Below are positions 24,262-33,740 of a DNA stretch of 64,000 nucleotides, piece by piece. A program made the translations under genes and the position numbers. The notes below the pieces were generated by a model. That model had not been told where the DNA came from. It saw nothing but the letters and a program-made list of their open reading frames with translations, and ran no database searches. The stretch is from Betaproteobacteria bacterium (lineage in GTDB: Bacteria > Pseudomonadota > Gammaproteobacteria > Burkholderiales > Usitatibacteraceae). The stretch lies in the NCBI GenBank assembly GCA_016711875.1, contig JADJSD010000008.1, positions 62,001 to 126,000 on the forward strand. The letters run 5' to 3'. The first letter of the stretch is position 1. Every line of letters begins with the position of its first letter.

Positions 24262-24852
24262 CTACGACCTTTCGGCCATCAGGCGCTCGAGATAGCGTGC
24301 CGTCATGTCGACCTCGAGGTTCACGCGCGAGCCCGTCGAAAGGCCGCCGAGGGTGGTCACGGCCCGCGTGTGGGGGATCACGTTGATCTCGAACCGGGCG
24401 TCCTGCACCCCGTTCACCGTGAGGCTCACCCCGTCGATGGCGACCGAGCCCTTCTTCGCGATGTAGCGCGCCAGTTCCGCCGGCGCCTCGACCTCGAGCC
24501 GCCAGCTGGCCCCCGGGTCGTCGAAGGCCATGACGGTGCCCACGCCGTCCACGTGGCCACTCACGAGGTGGCCGCCGATCCTATCGGCGAGGCGCAGGGA
24601 CTTCTCCAGGTTCACGGGGCGGCCGGCCGCGAGCCCCTGGGTCACCGAGAGCGTCGCAGCCGAGGTGTCCACCTCGAAGCCCGCGCCATCCTTCGCGACC
24701 ACCGTGTGGCAGACGCCCTGGATCGCGATGGAATCGCCCAGTCCCACGTCGTCCATGCCGAAGCCGGGCGCGTCGATGCGAAGTCGCGCGCCGTCTCCGG
24801 CGGGGGTCGACGAAGCGATGCGGCCCACGGCCGTCACGATGCCGGTGAACAT
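24262..24852 (-). CDS. ribE: riboflavin synthase, alpha chain
   Basis: This 196-residue protein has two lumazine-binding repeats: repeat one starts MFTGIVTAVGRI with GDSIAIQGVCHTVV, and repeat two contains GGHLVSGHVDGVG and GSVAIDGVSLTVNGV. It dismutates two 6,7-dimethyl-8-ribityllumazine molecules to riboflavin. It starts one base after the ribD stop and precedes ribBX by 94 bases. No FMN riboswitch is recognisable in that gap. Confidence 0.95.
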   Translation of the reverse strand: MFTGIVTAVGRIASSTPAGDGARLRIDAPGFGMDDVGLGDSIAIQGVCHTVVAKDGAGFEVDTSAATLSVTQGLAAGRPVNLEKSLRLADRIGGHLVSGHVDGVGTVMAFDDPGASWRLEVEAPAELARYIAKKGSVAIDGVSLTVNGVQDARFEINVIPHTRAVTTLGGLSTGSRVNLEVDMTARYLERLMAERS

Positions 24853-24853
24853 G

Positions 24854-25957
24854 TCAGGTCTCCAGTCGGGCGATGACGCGCAGGTCGCGCCCCACGGCGC
24901 GCACGTCGGTCACCGCGAGATTCAGGCGCTCGCCGAGCGAGGCCAGCTCGCCCAGCGCGAAGAGGCCCTGCGCGAGGTCGCCCAGCAGCGAGGGCGCGAG
25001 GTACAGGACGATCTCGTCGACGACGCCGGCGCGCAGGAGCGAACCCGCGAGCTTCGGTCCCGTCTCGACGAGCACTTCGTTGAAGCCTCGCGCGGCGAGC
25101 GTGCGGGCGACGGCGGCCAGGTCCGTCTTGGCGCCTTCCGCGCCCACGACCAGCACTTCGGCCCCTCTCGCCTCGAGCCTCGCCCGGGCCGCGCCATCGC
25201 CGCTCACGGTGAGAACGAGCGGCGGTTCGCCCCGGAGGATCCTCGCGTCGTCCGGCAGCTCGAGCCGGTTGTCGATCACCACGCGCCGCGGCTGGCGCTC
25301 GCACGGCACGTGGCGCACGGTGAGTTCCGGGTCGTCCGCCCGGACCGTGCCGAAGCCGGTGAGCACGGCGCACGCCCGGCGGCGCAGGCGGTGAACGTCC
25401 CGCCGGGCCTCTTCACCCGTGATCCAGCGACTCTCGCCGCTGGCGAGCGCGGTGCGGCCGTCCAGCGAGGCCCCGGCCTTGAGGACCATCCAGGGCCGCC
25501 CGCGGGACATGCGCGCGAGGAAGGCCCGATGCAACTGCCCCGCCTCGAGCGCGAGCAGGCCCTTCTCGACCTGCAGGCCGGCCTCGCCCAGGCGACGAAG
25601 GCCGGAGCCGGCCACGAGCGGATTGGGGTCCTCCAGCGCGGCGACCACCCGGGCGACACCCGCGCGCACGAGCGCTTCGGCGCACGGTGGCGTGCGCCCG
25701 TGGTGACTGCAGGGTTCGAGCGTCACGTACGCCGTGGCACCGGCCGGGCTCTCCCGGCAGGCGGCGAGCGCGGCGGCCTCCGCGTGGGGTTCGCCGGCGC
25801 GCGCATGCCAGCCCTCGCCGATGATCCGCCCGCCCTTCGCGATGACGCAGCCCACGCTCGGGTTCGGCGTGGCGGTGTCGAGCCCCCGCGCGCCGAGCGC
25901 GAGCGCGCGGGACATCATCGCGTGATCGGTGGCGGTGAAGAGCGGCGGGACCGACAA
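24854..25957 (-). CDS. ribD: bifunctional riboflavin deaminase/reductase
   Basis: The product has 367 residues. The N-terminal deaminase (about 1-145) has the zinc ligands H58 in PHAE, C83 in PCSHHGRTP and C92. The C-terminal reductase has LKAGASLDGRTALASGESRWITG and GGxG-type NADPH contacts (EVLVETGPKLAGSLL). It catalyses the second and third committed steps from GTP to riboflavin. It lies 16 bases after nrdR, the order seen in E. coli. Confidence 0.95.
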   Translation of the reverse strand: MSVPPLFTATDHAMMSRALALGARGLDTATPNPSVGCVIAKGGRIIGEGWHARAGEPHAEAAALAACRESPAGATAYVTLEPCSHHGRTPPCAEALVRAGVARVVAALEDPNPLVAGSGLRRLGEAGLQVEKGLLALEAGQLHRAFLARMSRGRPWMVLKAGASLDGRTALASGESRWITGEEARRDVHRLRRRACAVLTGFGTVRADDPELTVRHVPCERQPRRVVIDNRLELPDDARILRGEPPLVLTVSGDGAARARLEARGAEVLVVGAEGAKTDLAAVARTLAARGFNEVLVETGPKLAGSLLRAGVVDEIVLYLAPSLLGDLAQGLFALGELASLGERLNLAVTDVRAVGRDLRVIARLET

Positions 25958-25973
25958 GGCGGAGGGCGCCGCG

Positions 25974-26426
25974 TCACTTCTCCCGCACTTCGCGGATGAC
26001 GTCGCGGAAATCCTCGACGTCGGAGAAGCTGCGGTAGACGGAGGCGAAACGGATGTAGGCGACCTTGTCGAGCTTCCTCAGCTCCTCCATCACCAGCTCG
26101 CCGAGCCGGCGCGAGTCGATCTCGCGTTCGCCCAGGGCGAGGAGCTTCTGCTCGATGCGCTGGATGGCGGCGTCGACGAGCTCGGTGGTGACCGGGCGCT
26201 TGTGCAGCGCCCGCTGGAACCCGGTGCGCAGCTTCGGGGTGGAGAAATCCTCGCGCTGCCCGTTGGTCTTCACGATCTGCGGCATGCGCAGTTCGGCCGT
26301 CTCGTAGGTGGTGAAGCGCTTGGCGCAAACCTGGCAGCGGCGGCGGCGGCGGATCGAATCGCCCTCCTCGCTCACGCGCGAGTCGATGACCTGCGTGTCC
26401 TCGGCGCCGCAGAATGGGCACTTCAC
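25974..26426 (-). CDS. nrdR: ribonucleotide reductase regulator NrdR
   Basis: This 150-residue repressor of nrd genes has a zinc ribbon with C3, C6, C31 and C34 and the basic RRRRR stretch, followed by an ATP-cone domain (VKTNGQREDFSTPKLRTGFQRAL). It senses the ATP/dATP balance. It is 19 bases downstream of glyA and probably cotranscribed. No nrd gene lies in the window. Confidence 0.96.
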   Translation of the reverse strand: MKCPFCGAEDTQVIDSRVSEEGDSIRRRRRCQVCAKRFTTYETAELRMPQIVKTNGQREDFSTPKLRTGFQRALHKRPVTTELVDAAIQRIEQKLLALGEREIDSRRLGELVMEELRKLDKVAYIRFASVYRSFSDVEDFRDVIREVREK

Positions 26427-26445
26427 GTCGCGCGCTCCCCGGCCG

Positions 26446-27720
26446 TCACGCGGCGCCGTAGCTCGCGCGCATCGCCGGCCCGTAGACCGGGAAGCGGCGG
26501 CAGAGCGCCGTCACGGATTCGCCGAGGGCCGCGAGCTTCGCGTCGTCGGCCGCGGCTTCGAGCGCGTCCGCGACGAGGTTCGCCACCTGGACGGCCTCGC
26601 CGGTGCCGAAGCCCCGGGTGGTCATGGCGGGCGAGCCGATGCGGATGCCGCTCGTCACGAAGGGCTTCTCCGGATCGTTCGGGATGGCGTTCTTGTTCAC
26701 GGTGATGTGGGCCTTGCCGAGGGCGGCCTCCGCGTCCTTGCCGGTGACGCGCTTGGCGCGCAGGTCGACGAGGAACAGGTGGCTTTCGGTGCGGCCGGAG
26801 ACGATGCGCAGTCCGCGCTCCGTGAGCGTGCGCGCCATGGCGTCGGCATTGGCGATGACCTGCGCCTGGTAGGCCTTGAAGGCGGGCCCCAGCGCCTCCT
26901 TGAAGGCGACGGCCTTGGCGGCGATCACGTGCATCAGCGGGCCGCCCTGGATCGAGGGGAAGATGGCGGCGTTCAGCGCCTTCTCGTGCTGGGCACCCGC
27001 CAGGATGATGCCGCCGCGGGGGCCGCGAAGCGTCTTGTGCGTCGTGCTCGTCACCACGTCGGCGATGCCCACGGGGCTCGGGTAGAGGCCCGCCGCGACG
27101 AGGCCCGCGTAGTGCGCCATGTCCACCATCAGCAACGCGCCGGCGTCTTCGGCGATCTCCTTGAAGCGCTTCCAGTCGGCGCGAAGCGCGTAGGCCGAGG
27201 CGCCGGCGATGATCATCTTCGGGCGGTGCTCGAGCGCGAGGGCGCGCACCTGGTCGTAGTCGATCGCCTCGTCGGCGCCCAGTCCGTAGGCGACCGCGTT
27301 GAAGAGCTTGCCGGAGAGGTTCACCGAGGCACCGTGGGTGAGGTGCCCGCCGTGCGCGAGGGACATGCCCAGGATCGTGTCACCCGGCTTGAGCATCGCC
27401 ATGTAAACGGCCTGGTTTGCCTGCGAGCCCGAATGGGGCTGCACGTTGGCGTACTCGGCGCCGAAGAGCGTCTTCACGCGCTCGATGGCGAGTTGCTCCG
27501 CGACATCGACATACTCGCAGCCGCCGTAGTACCGCTTCGCGGGATAGCCCTCCGCGTACTTGTTCGTGAGCACCGTGCCCTGGGCGGCCAGGACGGCGGG
27601 ACTCGCGTAGTTTTCGGAGGCGATGAGCTCGATGCCGTCCTCCTGGCGACGGAATTCGTCGCGGATGGACTGCCAGATTTCGGGATCGGTGGCGGCGAGG
27701 GTCTGCGAGTCGGCGAACAT
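26446..27720 (-). CDS. glyA: serine hydroxymethyltransferase
   Basis: This 424-residue PLP enzyme converts serine and tetrahydrofolate to glycine and methylene-THF. The PLP lysine is K229 in TSTTHKTLRGPRGG; NVQPHSGSQAN and LAHGGHLTHG are also clear. The ATG at 27720 is chosen because homologues begin MFADSQTL-like; the open frame extends 24 codons upstream but without family residues. A TAGAAT -10-like hexamer (27783-27788, minus strand) lies about 60 bases upstream. The order glyA-nrdR-ribD is common in betaproteobacteria. Confidence 0.96.
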   Translation of the reverse strand: MFADSQTLAATDPEIWQSIRDEFRRQEDGIELIASENYASPAVLAAQGTVLTNKYAEGYPAKRYYGGCEYVDVAEQLAIERVKTLFGAEYANVQPHSGSQANQAVYMAMLKPGDTILGMSLAHGGHLTHGASVNLSGKLFNAVAYGLGADEAIDYDQVRALALEHRPKMIIAGASAYALRADWKRFKEIAEDAGALLMVDMAHYAGLVAAGLYPSPVGIADVVTSTTHKTLRGPRGGIILAGAQHEKALNAAIFPSIQGGPLMHVIAAKAVAFKEALGPAFKAYQAQVIANADAMARTLTERGLRIVSGRTESHLFLVDLRAKRVTGKDAEAALGKAHITVNKNAIPNDPEKPFVTSGIRIGSPAMTTRGFGTGEAVQVANLVADALEAAADDAKLAALGESVTALCRRFPVYGPAMRASYGAA

Positions 27721-27884
27721 GGTGGGGGCAGGCGTCGGGGTAGCTCCGCGACGCGGTTGCGAAGTGATTGAAAGCGTGGCGGATTCTATCATGCGCCCCT
27801 GCGGGACGCCGTCCGGGAATTGCCACCCGGCGCTCGCGCGACTATCTTGCGGAGGCCCCCCAATCCCGGCACGCGCAAACCGAA

Positions 27885-28424
27885 TTGAACGCCCTGCTCC
27901 GGCTCGCCCGGGCCATCGACACGATGAACGACCGGCTCGGCACGGTCGCGAACGCCATGGTGCTCGCGGCCTGCCTCGTGTGCGCCGCCAACGCCGCGAT
28001 GCGCTACGCGTTCGACCTGTCGTCGAACGCCTGGCTGGAGATCCAGTGGTACCTATTCGCGGGGATCGTGATGCTCGGCGCCTCGCAGACCCTTCGCCTC
28101 AACGAGCACGTGCGCGTGGACATCGTCTACATGCACCTGGGCGAGCGCGGCAAGGCCTGGCTGGACCTCCTGGGCACCGTCTTCTTCCTCATCCCCTCGA
28201 TGCTCGCGATCGCGTGGCTCGCCTGGCCCTTCTTGCTGCAGTCGTGGGACGTGCAGGAGGCGAGCACCAACGCGGGCGGCCTCATCCGCTGGCCGGTGAA
28301 GCTCCTGCTGCCCGCGGGCTTCGTGCTCGTGGCGCTGCAGGGCGTCGCGGAGGTGATCAAGCGCATGGCCGTTCTGCGGGGCGAGGAGCGCCTCGCCCCG
28401 CGCTACGAAAGGCCCGTGCAGTGA
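27885..28424 (+). CDS. dctQ: TRAP transporter small permease (DctQ)
   Basis: This is a membrane protein of 179 residues with four hydrophobic segments (VANAMVLAACLVCAANAAM, WYLFAGIVMLGASQTL, LLGTVFFLIPSMLAIAWLAW and LLLPAGFVLVALQGVAEV). The signature SSNAWLEIQWYLF is typical of DctQ. I chose the TTG at 27885 because family members start close to NALLRLARAID; an ATG at 27924 would cut off the first helix start and an ATG at 27768 adds unrelated residues. The stop overlaps dctM by 4 bases (GTGA). Confidence 0.8.
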   Translation: MNALLRLARAIDTMNDRLGTVANAMVLAACLVCAANAAMRYAFDLSSNAWLEIQWYLFAGIVMLGASQTLRLNEHVRVDIVYMHLGERGKAWLDLLGTVFFLIPSMLAIAWLAWPFLLQSWDVQEASTNAGGLIRWPVKLLLPAGFVLVALQGVAEVIKRMAVLRGEERLAPRYERPVQ

Positions 28425-30039
28425 TCCCGATCGACTGGTTCCCGCCCCTCATGTTCGCGGGACTCGTGGTGTTCATGCTCGTCGGGTACCCGGTCGCCTT
28501 TTCACTCTCGGCACTCGGCCTCGCCTCGGGCGTCGTGGCGATCCAGCTGGGCTTTTTCGATGCGGCCTTCCTGCAGGCCATACCCGGCCGGATCTTCGGC
28601 TCCATCCTGGCGAACGAGTTGCTCCTCGCGATCCCCTTCTTCACCTTCATGGGTGCCATCCTGAGAAGTGCGGCCTGGCGGAGGACATGCTGGACGCCAT
28701 GGGCCAGCTGTTCGGCCCGGTACGCGGGGGCCTGGGCTACTCGGTGATCCTCGTGGGTTTCATCCTGGGCGCGATCACCGGCACCGTGGCGGCCCAGGTG
28801 ATCGCGATGGCGCTCATCTCGCTGCCGGTGATGATCCGCTACAAGTACGACATGCGGTACGCGACGGGCGTGCTCGCGGCTTCCGGCACCATCACCCAGC
28901 TGGTACCGCCGTCGCTCGTGCTCGTCGTTCTCGCCGACCAGCTCGGCAAGAGCGTGGGCGACATGTACCTCGGCGCCTGGGGCCCGTCGCTCCTGCAGGT
29001 GGGGCTCTTCGTCGCATACACCTTCGTGCTCTCGATCGTGAAGCCGCATTGGCTGCCGCCGGTCCCGAAGGAGGAACGCACCCTGCGCGGCCGCGCCCTC
29101 GTCGTGAAGTGCCTGTGGGGAATCCTGCCCTGCGCGGCGCTCATCTTCCTGGTGCTCGGAACGCTGGCGCTCGGGCTCGCGACGCCGACCGAGAGCGGCG
29201 CCATGGGCGCGGTGGGCGCGATCCTCCTGGCGGTGCTGCGCCACCGCGAACTGGGGCAAAGCGGGCGCCGAGCCTTCCAGGCGCTGCTGCTCGCCGGCGG
29301 GATCGCGGCCCTCATCGGGCTCGCCGCGTTCAAGTCGACCGCCTTCCAGGTGGCCATCGCGTTGGGATACGGAGCCGCCGCGTACCTGGGCCTGAGGGCC
29401 GTGCGCATCGCGGAACTGCGCGATCTCATCCGCAAGGCCTTCGAGGCGACGATGCGCATCACCTCGATGGTGGTGTTCATCCTCATCGGCTCCACCTGCT
29501 TTTCGGTCGTGTTCCAGGGCGTGAACGGCGGCCCGTGGCTCGAGCACTGGCTCACGAGCCTGCCCGGCGGGGTTTGGGGGTTCCTGATCTTCGTGAACCT
29601 CTTCGTGTTCTTCCTGGCGTTCTTCCTGGATTTCTTCGAGATCGTGTTCATAATCGTGCCGCTCCTCGCGCCCGTGGCGAAAGTCGTCCTCGCGCCGGTG
29701 GTGGGCGAGGATGCGGCACTCGTGTGGTTCGGCGTGATGCTGTGCGTGAACCTGCAGACCTCGTTCATGCACCCGCCGTTCGGGTTCGCGCTCTTCTACC
29801 TGCGGGGCGTCGCACCGAAGGAGGTGCGCAGCTCGGACATCTACTGGGGCGCGCTGCCCTTCGTGGGCCTGCAGCTGGTGCTGGTGGCGCTCGTGATCGC
29901 CTTCCCGAAGCAGGTGACGTATTTCCTCGACGACTCGCGCAAGGTCGACCCCGACAAGGTGCGGATCGAGATCCCGGCCGAAGAGCCCCGGCCGGCGAAC
30001 CCGGACGAGGAGTTGCAGAAGCTGCTAGAGCGCAAGTAG
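28421..30039 (+). pseudogene. dctM: TRAP transporter large permease (DctM), single-base deletion
   Basis: The intact gene would encode about 540 residues with 12 or more membrane segments, the channel subunit of the TRAP system. The first 80 codons (from GTG 28421, PPLMFAGLVVFMLVGYPVAF) and the rest (from DMLDAMGQLFGPVRGGL) are in different frames. At 28663-28664 the sequence CTG-AGAAG needs one added G (CTG-GAG-AAG) to restore FMGAILEKCGLAEDMLD, the usual DctM sequence. Downstream motifs such as GTITQLVPPSLVLVVLADQLG and SFMHPPFGFALFYLRG are intact. A sequence error is as likely as real inactivation. Confidence 0.8.
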
Positions 30040-30051
30040 CGGGCGCTACTT
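30034..30051. repeat. inverted repeat spanning the convergent dctM/dctP stops
   Basis: AAGTAGC and GCTACTT pair over a GGGC loop. Each arm holds the TAG stop of one of the two convergent genes. It is too short and lacks a T-tract, so strong termination is doubtful. Confidence 0.5.
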
Positions 30052-31149
30052 CCTCGGATCGGCCTTCCGGCCGGTCACCATGAAGTTGTCGAAGGACGAC
30101 TCGGCGACACGGAACCAGAGCACCTGGTCCTCGAGGAACTTCGCCATGTGCTCGTGCACCTTGCGGAACTTCGCGTTCTTCGCACCGATCTCGGCGAAGA
30201 GCTCCTGCGTGGCCTTGTAACCCGCCTCCATCACGGGCCGGGGGAAGGCCCGCAGTTGCCCGCCGGCCGCGACGATCTTGCGAAGCGCGGGCGGATTGGC
30301 CGCGTCGTAGCGGGCGAGCATGAGCGAGTTCGATTCCGCCGCCGCGGCCTCGAGGACGGCCTGGTACTCCTTCGGAAGCGCCTCCCACGCCTTGGTGTTC
30401 ACGATGAGGGCGAGGGCCGCACCGCCTTCCCACCAGCCCGGGTAGTAGTAATACTTCGCCACTTTCGCGAGGCCGAGCTTCTCGTCGTCGTAGGGGCCCA
30501 CGAACTCGGCGCCGTCGAGCGTGCCCTTCTCGAGCGCGGAATAGACGTCCCCGGCGGCAAGCTGCTGCGGCACCACGCCCAGGCGCGAAAGCACCTCGCC
30601 CGCCATCCCGGCAGTGCGCAGCTTGAGCCCCTTCAGGTCGGCGACGGACTTGATTTCCTTGCGGTACCAGCCGCCCATCTGCGCGCCCGTGTTGCCCGCC
30701 AGCATCGCGCGGAAGCCGAAGTCCCGGAAGAACTCGTTCATGAGGGCTTCGCCGCCGCCGGCGTACCACCACGCGTTGATCTGGCGGGCGTTGAGGCCGA
30801 AGGGCACGGCGGTGCCGAACGCGAAGGTCGGGTCCTTGCCCACGTAGTAGTACGGCGCCGTGTGGCCGCACTGCACGGTGCCGTTCTGGACGGCGTCCGC
30901 CACCTGCAGGCCCGGCACGATCTCGCCCGCGGCGAAGATCTGGATCTGGAACTTCCCGCCCGTGGCGGCCGCGACGCGCTTCACCATCGCGTCCGCCGCG
31001 CCGAAGAGCGTATCGAGGCTCTTGGGAAAGCTCGACGCGAGGCGCCACTTCACCTCTGCCGCGCCCTGTGCGTGAGCCGGCGCGGCGCCGGCCGCCAGGA
31101 TGCCGGCGAGGCCTCCGCCCGCCGCGTTCAGGAATTTCCTGCGTTTCAT
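30046..31149 (-). CDS. dctP: TRAP transporter substrate-binding protein (DctP/TakP-like)
   Basis: This is a 367-residue periplasmic binding protein. It starts MKRRKFLNAAGGGLAGILAAGAAPAHA, a twin-arginine-like signal cleaved after AHA. Blocks such as PFGLNARQINAWWY, LRTAGMAGEVLSRLG and YYYPGWWEGGA are those of the TakP subgroup, which binds 2-oxo acids with a cation, so an organic-acid substrate is likely. It is convergent with dctQM rather than in the same operon, so the binding protein is made from its own transcript. Confidence 0.9.
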   Translation of the reverse strand: MKRRKFLNAAGGGLAGILAAGAAPAHAQGAAEVKWRLASSFPKSLDTLFGAADAMVKRVAAATGGKFQIQIFAAGEIVPGLQVADAVQNGTVQCGHTAPYYYVGKDPTFAFGTAVPFGLNARQINAWWYAGGGEALMNEFFRDFGFRAMLAGNTGAQMGGWYRKEIKSVADLKGLKLRTAGMAGEVLSRLGVVPQQLAAGDVYSALEKGTLDGAEFVGPYDDEKLGLAKVAKYYYYPGWWEGGAALALIVNTKAWEALPKEYQAVLEAAAAESNSLMLARYDAANPPALRKIVAAGGQLRAFPRPVMEAGYKATQELFAEIGAKNAKFRKVHEHMAKFLEDQVLWFRVAESSFDNFMVTGRKADPRK

Positions 31150-31175
31150 GGCGCGTCTCCTTGCGGCGAAAAGGG

Positions 31176-32531
31176 TTAGTGACCCGCGACCGTCATGCGA
31201 TCGACGAGGATGGATCCCGTCGAGCGCGATCCGCGCACGAGCACGTCGCTGCCGACGGCCACGATGCCCCGGTACATCGCGAGCAGGTTGCCCGCGATGG
31301 TGACTTCCTCGACGGGGAAGCGGATCTCTCCGCCCTGCACCCAGAAGCCGGCCGCGCCGCGCGAATAGTCGCCCGTCACCGGGTTCACGCCCTGCCCCAT
31401 GAGCTCGGTCACGAGCAAGCCCCGGTCCATGCGCCGAAGCAAGGCGGCGAAGTCCTCGTCGCCGGGACGCAGGTCGAGATTGTGGCAGCCGCCCGCGTTG
31501 CCCGTGGTGGGCAGGCCGAGCTTGCGCGCCGAGTAGCTGGACAGGAAATAGCCGGTGAGCACGCCGTCCTTCACGATATCCCGCGCGGCCGTCGCCACGC
31601 CCTCGGCGTCGAACCAGCCGCTCGCCATGCCGCCGGGCTTGAACGGGTCCTCGTGCAGGTTCACGAGCGGCGCGAAGATCGCCTTGCCCGCCGCGTTCTC
31701 GAGGAAGGACGACCGGCGGTACAGGCTCGAGCCGCTCGCCGCCGACACCAGGTGCCCGATGAGCGAGCCGGCCACCGTCGCCTCGAAAAGCACGGGAACT
31801 TCCGCCGTGGGAACGCGCCGGGCGCCCAGGCGGGCGATGGCCCGCTCACCCGCGCGACGGCCGACCCGCTCGGCGGACTCGAGCCGCGCGGGATCGCGTT
31901 CGGACGCGTACCACGCGTCGCGCTGCATCGCGTCGCCCTCGACCGCGATGACGCCGCAACCGATGCTCGCCCGCGAGCCGGGGTAACCGCCCAGGAAGCC
32001 GCGCGAGTTGGCGAAGACGAAATCGGAATCCCACGAGGACACCGTCGCGCCCTCAGAATTGGCGATGCGCCGGTCGACGGCGCGCGCCGCCGCTTCCGTG
32101 GCCCGCGCGAGCTCGATCGCCGGCTCCACGCCGAGCTGCCACGGGTGCCACAGGTCGAGATCCGGGGCGCTGCCGCGATAGAGGCGATCGTCGTCCGGCA
32201 GGCCGGCAGCGGGATCGGGTGCGGTATGGCGCGCGATGGCGCAGGCCGCATCGACCGCTTGCGCGATCGCGGCTTCCGATACATCCGAGGTGCTGGCGTT
32301 GCCGCGCCGCTGCCCGAAGTAGACGGTGACCGAGAGCCCCTTGTCGCGGTTGTATTCGACCGTCTCGACCTCGGCGAGGCGCACGGTGACGGACTGGCCG
32401 ACCGCGGCCGACGCCTCGGCCTCGGCATCGCTCGCCCCGCGCGCCCGGGCGATCTCGAGGACGCGAAGGCAGGCGGCCTCGAGCGCGGGACGGTCGAGCG
32501 GAAGCGCGGTGGCGATGGGCGTGTCGGGCAT
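31176..32531 (-). CDS. pmbA: metalloprotease PmbA/TldE
   Basis: This 451-residue protein is the partner of TldD in the TldD/E zinc protease, which processes peptides such as microcins and CcdA. Recognised by VRLAEVETVEYNRDKGLSV, DSDFVFANSRGFLGGYPGS, VLFEATVAGSLIGHLVSA and GDYSRGAAGFWVQGGEI. The HExxxH zinc motif belongs to TldD and is not expected here. The ATG at 32531 matches the usual start. It is divergent from yjgA, the common arrangement. Confidence 0.93.
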   Translation of the reverse strand: MPDTPIATALPLDRPALEAACLRVLEIARARGASDAEAEASAAVGQSVTVRLAEVETVEYNRDKGLSVTVYFGQRRGNASTSDVSEAAIAQAVDAACAIARHTAPDPAAGLPDDDRLYRGSAPDLDLWHPWQLGVEPAIELARATEAAARAVDRRIANSEGATVSSWDSDFVFANSRGFLGGYPGSRASIGCGVIAVEGDAMQRDAWYASERDPARLESAERVGRRAGERAIARLGARRVPTAEVPVLFEATVAGSLIGHLVSAASGSSLYRRSSFLENAAGKAIFAPLVNLHEDPFKPGGMASGWFDAEGVATAARDIVKDGVLTGYFLSSYSARKLGLPTTGNAGGCHNLDLRPGDEDFAALLRRMDRGLLVTELMGQGVNPVTGDYSRGAAGFWVQGGEIRFPVEEVTIAGNLLAMYRGIVAVGSDVLVRGSRSTGSILVDRMTVAGH

Positions 32532-32641
32532 GGCGGGGAATCCGGGAAGGTCGACCACCGCGGGGAGGCCAAAACAACTACACTCTGCCGGGCGCGTGAA
32601 ACGCACCCGCGGCGCGCGGCACCCTGGCGGTTTTCGAGGCG

Positions 32642-33145
32642 ATGGAAGACGCGAATCTTATCAGCAAAACGCAGCGCAAACGGCAGAGCCACGACCTGCA
32701 GGCCGTCGGCATCGCGCTCACGAAACTGCGGCCCGAGCAGCTCGCGAAGGTCGAGCTGCCCGAAAGGCTGCGCGAGGCCGTCGAGGCCGCCCGCTCGATC
32801 ACCAAGCACGAGGCGCTGCGGCGCCAGATGCAGTTCATCGGCAAGCTCATGCGCCACCTGGATGCCGGACCCCTCGTGGCGCAACTCGAGGCGTTCAAGG
32901 CGCCGGCCACGCGCGAGACCGCCCGTTTCCACCGGGCGGAGACGTGGCGCGAGGCGATGCTCTCCGATCCCGACGGCGTCGAGCGTTTCGTCGCCGAATA
33001 TCCGTCGGCCGACGCCGTGAAGCTGCGCCGCCTCGCGACCGAAGCCCGGGCCGAACGCGAGGCCGAGCGCTCGCCGAAGCGCTACCGCGAGCTCTTCCAG
33101 CTGGTGAACGCCATCCTGAAGAACGACTCGGGGCCCCCGCCGTGA
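32642..33145 (+). CDS. darP: ribosome-associated protein YjgA/DarP
   Basis: This 167-residue DUF615 protein helps late assembly of the 50S subunit. Typical features are ISKTQRKRQSHDLQAVGIAL at the start, ITKHEALRRQMQFIGKLMRHLD, and the terminal KRYRELFQLVNAIL. Strongly charged and helical. Its stop overlaps the mog start by 4 bases (GTGA). Confidence 0.93.
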   Translation: MEDANLISKTQRKRQSHDLQAVGIALTKLRPEQLAKVELPERLREAVEAARSITKHEALRRQMQFIGKLMRHLDAGPLVAQLEAFKAPATRETARFHRAETWREAMLSDPDGVERFVAEYPSADAVKLRRLATEARAEREAERSPKRYRELFQLVNAILKNDSGPPP

Positions 33146-33738
33146 GCGCGCACGACCCGGCCCGCATCGGGCTCGTCGCCACGAGCGATCGCGCCTCGCA
33201 GGGCGTCTACCGCGATGAGGGCATCCCCGCGCTCGAGCAGTGGCTCTCGGGCGCGATCGTGAACCCCCTCGCCTTCGAGCGGCGGCTCATCCCGGACGAG
33301 CAGCCCGTGATCGAGGCCACGCTGCGCGAGCTGGTGGACGAGGCGAAGTGCGACCTCGTCATCACGACCGGCGGCACGGGCCCGGCGCCGCGCGACGTGA
33401 CCCCCGAGGCCACGCTCGCCGTGGGTGATCGCGAGTTGCCGGGATTCGGCGAGCAGATGCGGCGCATCTCGCTCGCGTTCGTGCCCACCGCGATCCTCTC
33501 GCGCCAGGTGGCCGTGATCCGCGGCCGCGCCCTCATCCTCAACCTGCCCGGCCAGCCCAAGTCCATCCGCGAGACGCTCGAAGGGCTCCGGGACGACGCC
33601 GGCAAGCCGCTGGTGCCCGGCATCTTCGCCGCGGTGCCCTACTGCATCGACCTCATCCAGGGCCCCTACCTCGAAACCCGCGAGGACGTGGTGAAGGCCT
33701 TCCGACCCAAGAACGCGATCCGACAACCGAAAGCCTGA
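33142..33738 (+). CDS. mog: molybdopterin adenylyltransferase
   Basis: This 198-residue MogA enzyme activates molybdopterin with AMP before molybdenum insertion. The motif TTGGTGPAPRDVTPEA and NLPGQPKSIRETLEG are diagnostic. The GTG start at 33142 overlaps the darP stop. It supplies the general cofactor pathway that the cox-like molybdenum hydroxylase of this window would need, though the two loci are 23 kb apart. Confidence 0.95.
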   Translation: MSAHDPARIGLVATSDRASQGVYRDEGIPALEQWLSGAIVNPLAFERRLIPDEQPVIEATLRELVDEAKCDLVITTGGTGPAPRDVTPEATLAVGDRELPGFGEQMRRISLAFVPTAILSRQVAVIRGRALILNLPGQPKSIRETLEGLRDDAGKPLVPGIFAAVPYCIDLIQGPYLETREDVVKAFRPKNAIRQPKA

Positions 33739-33740
33739 GC

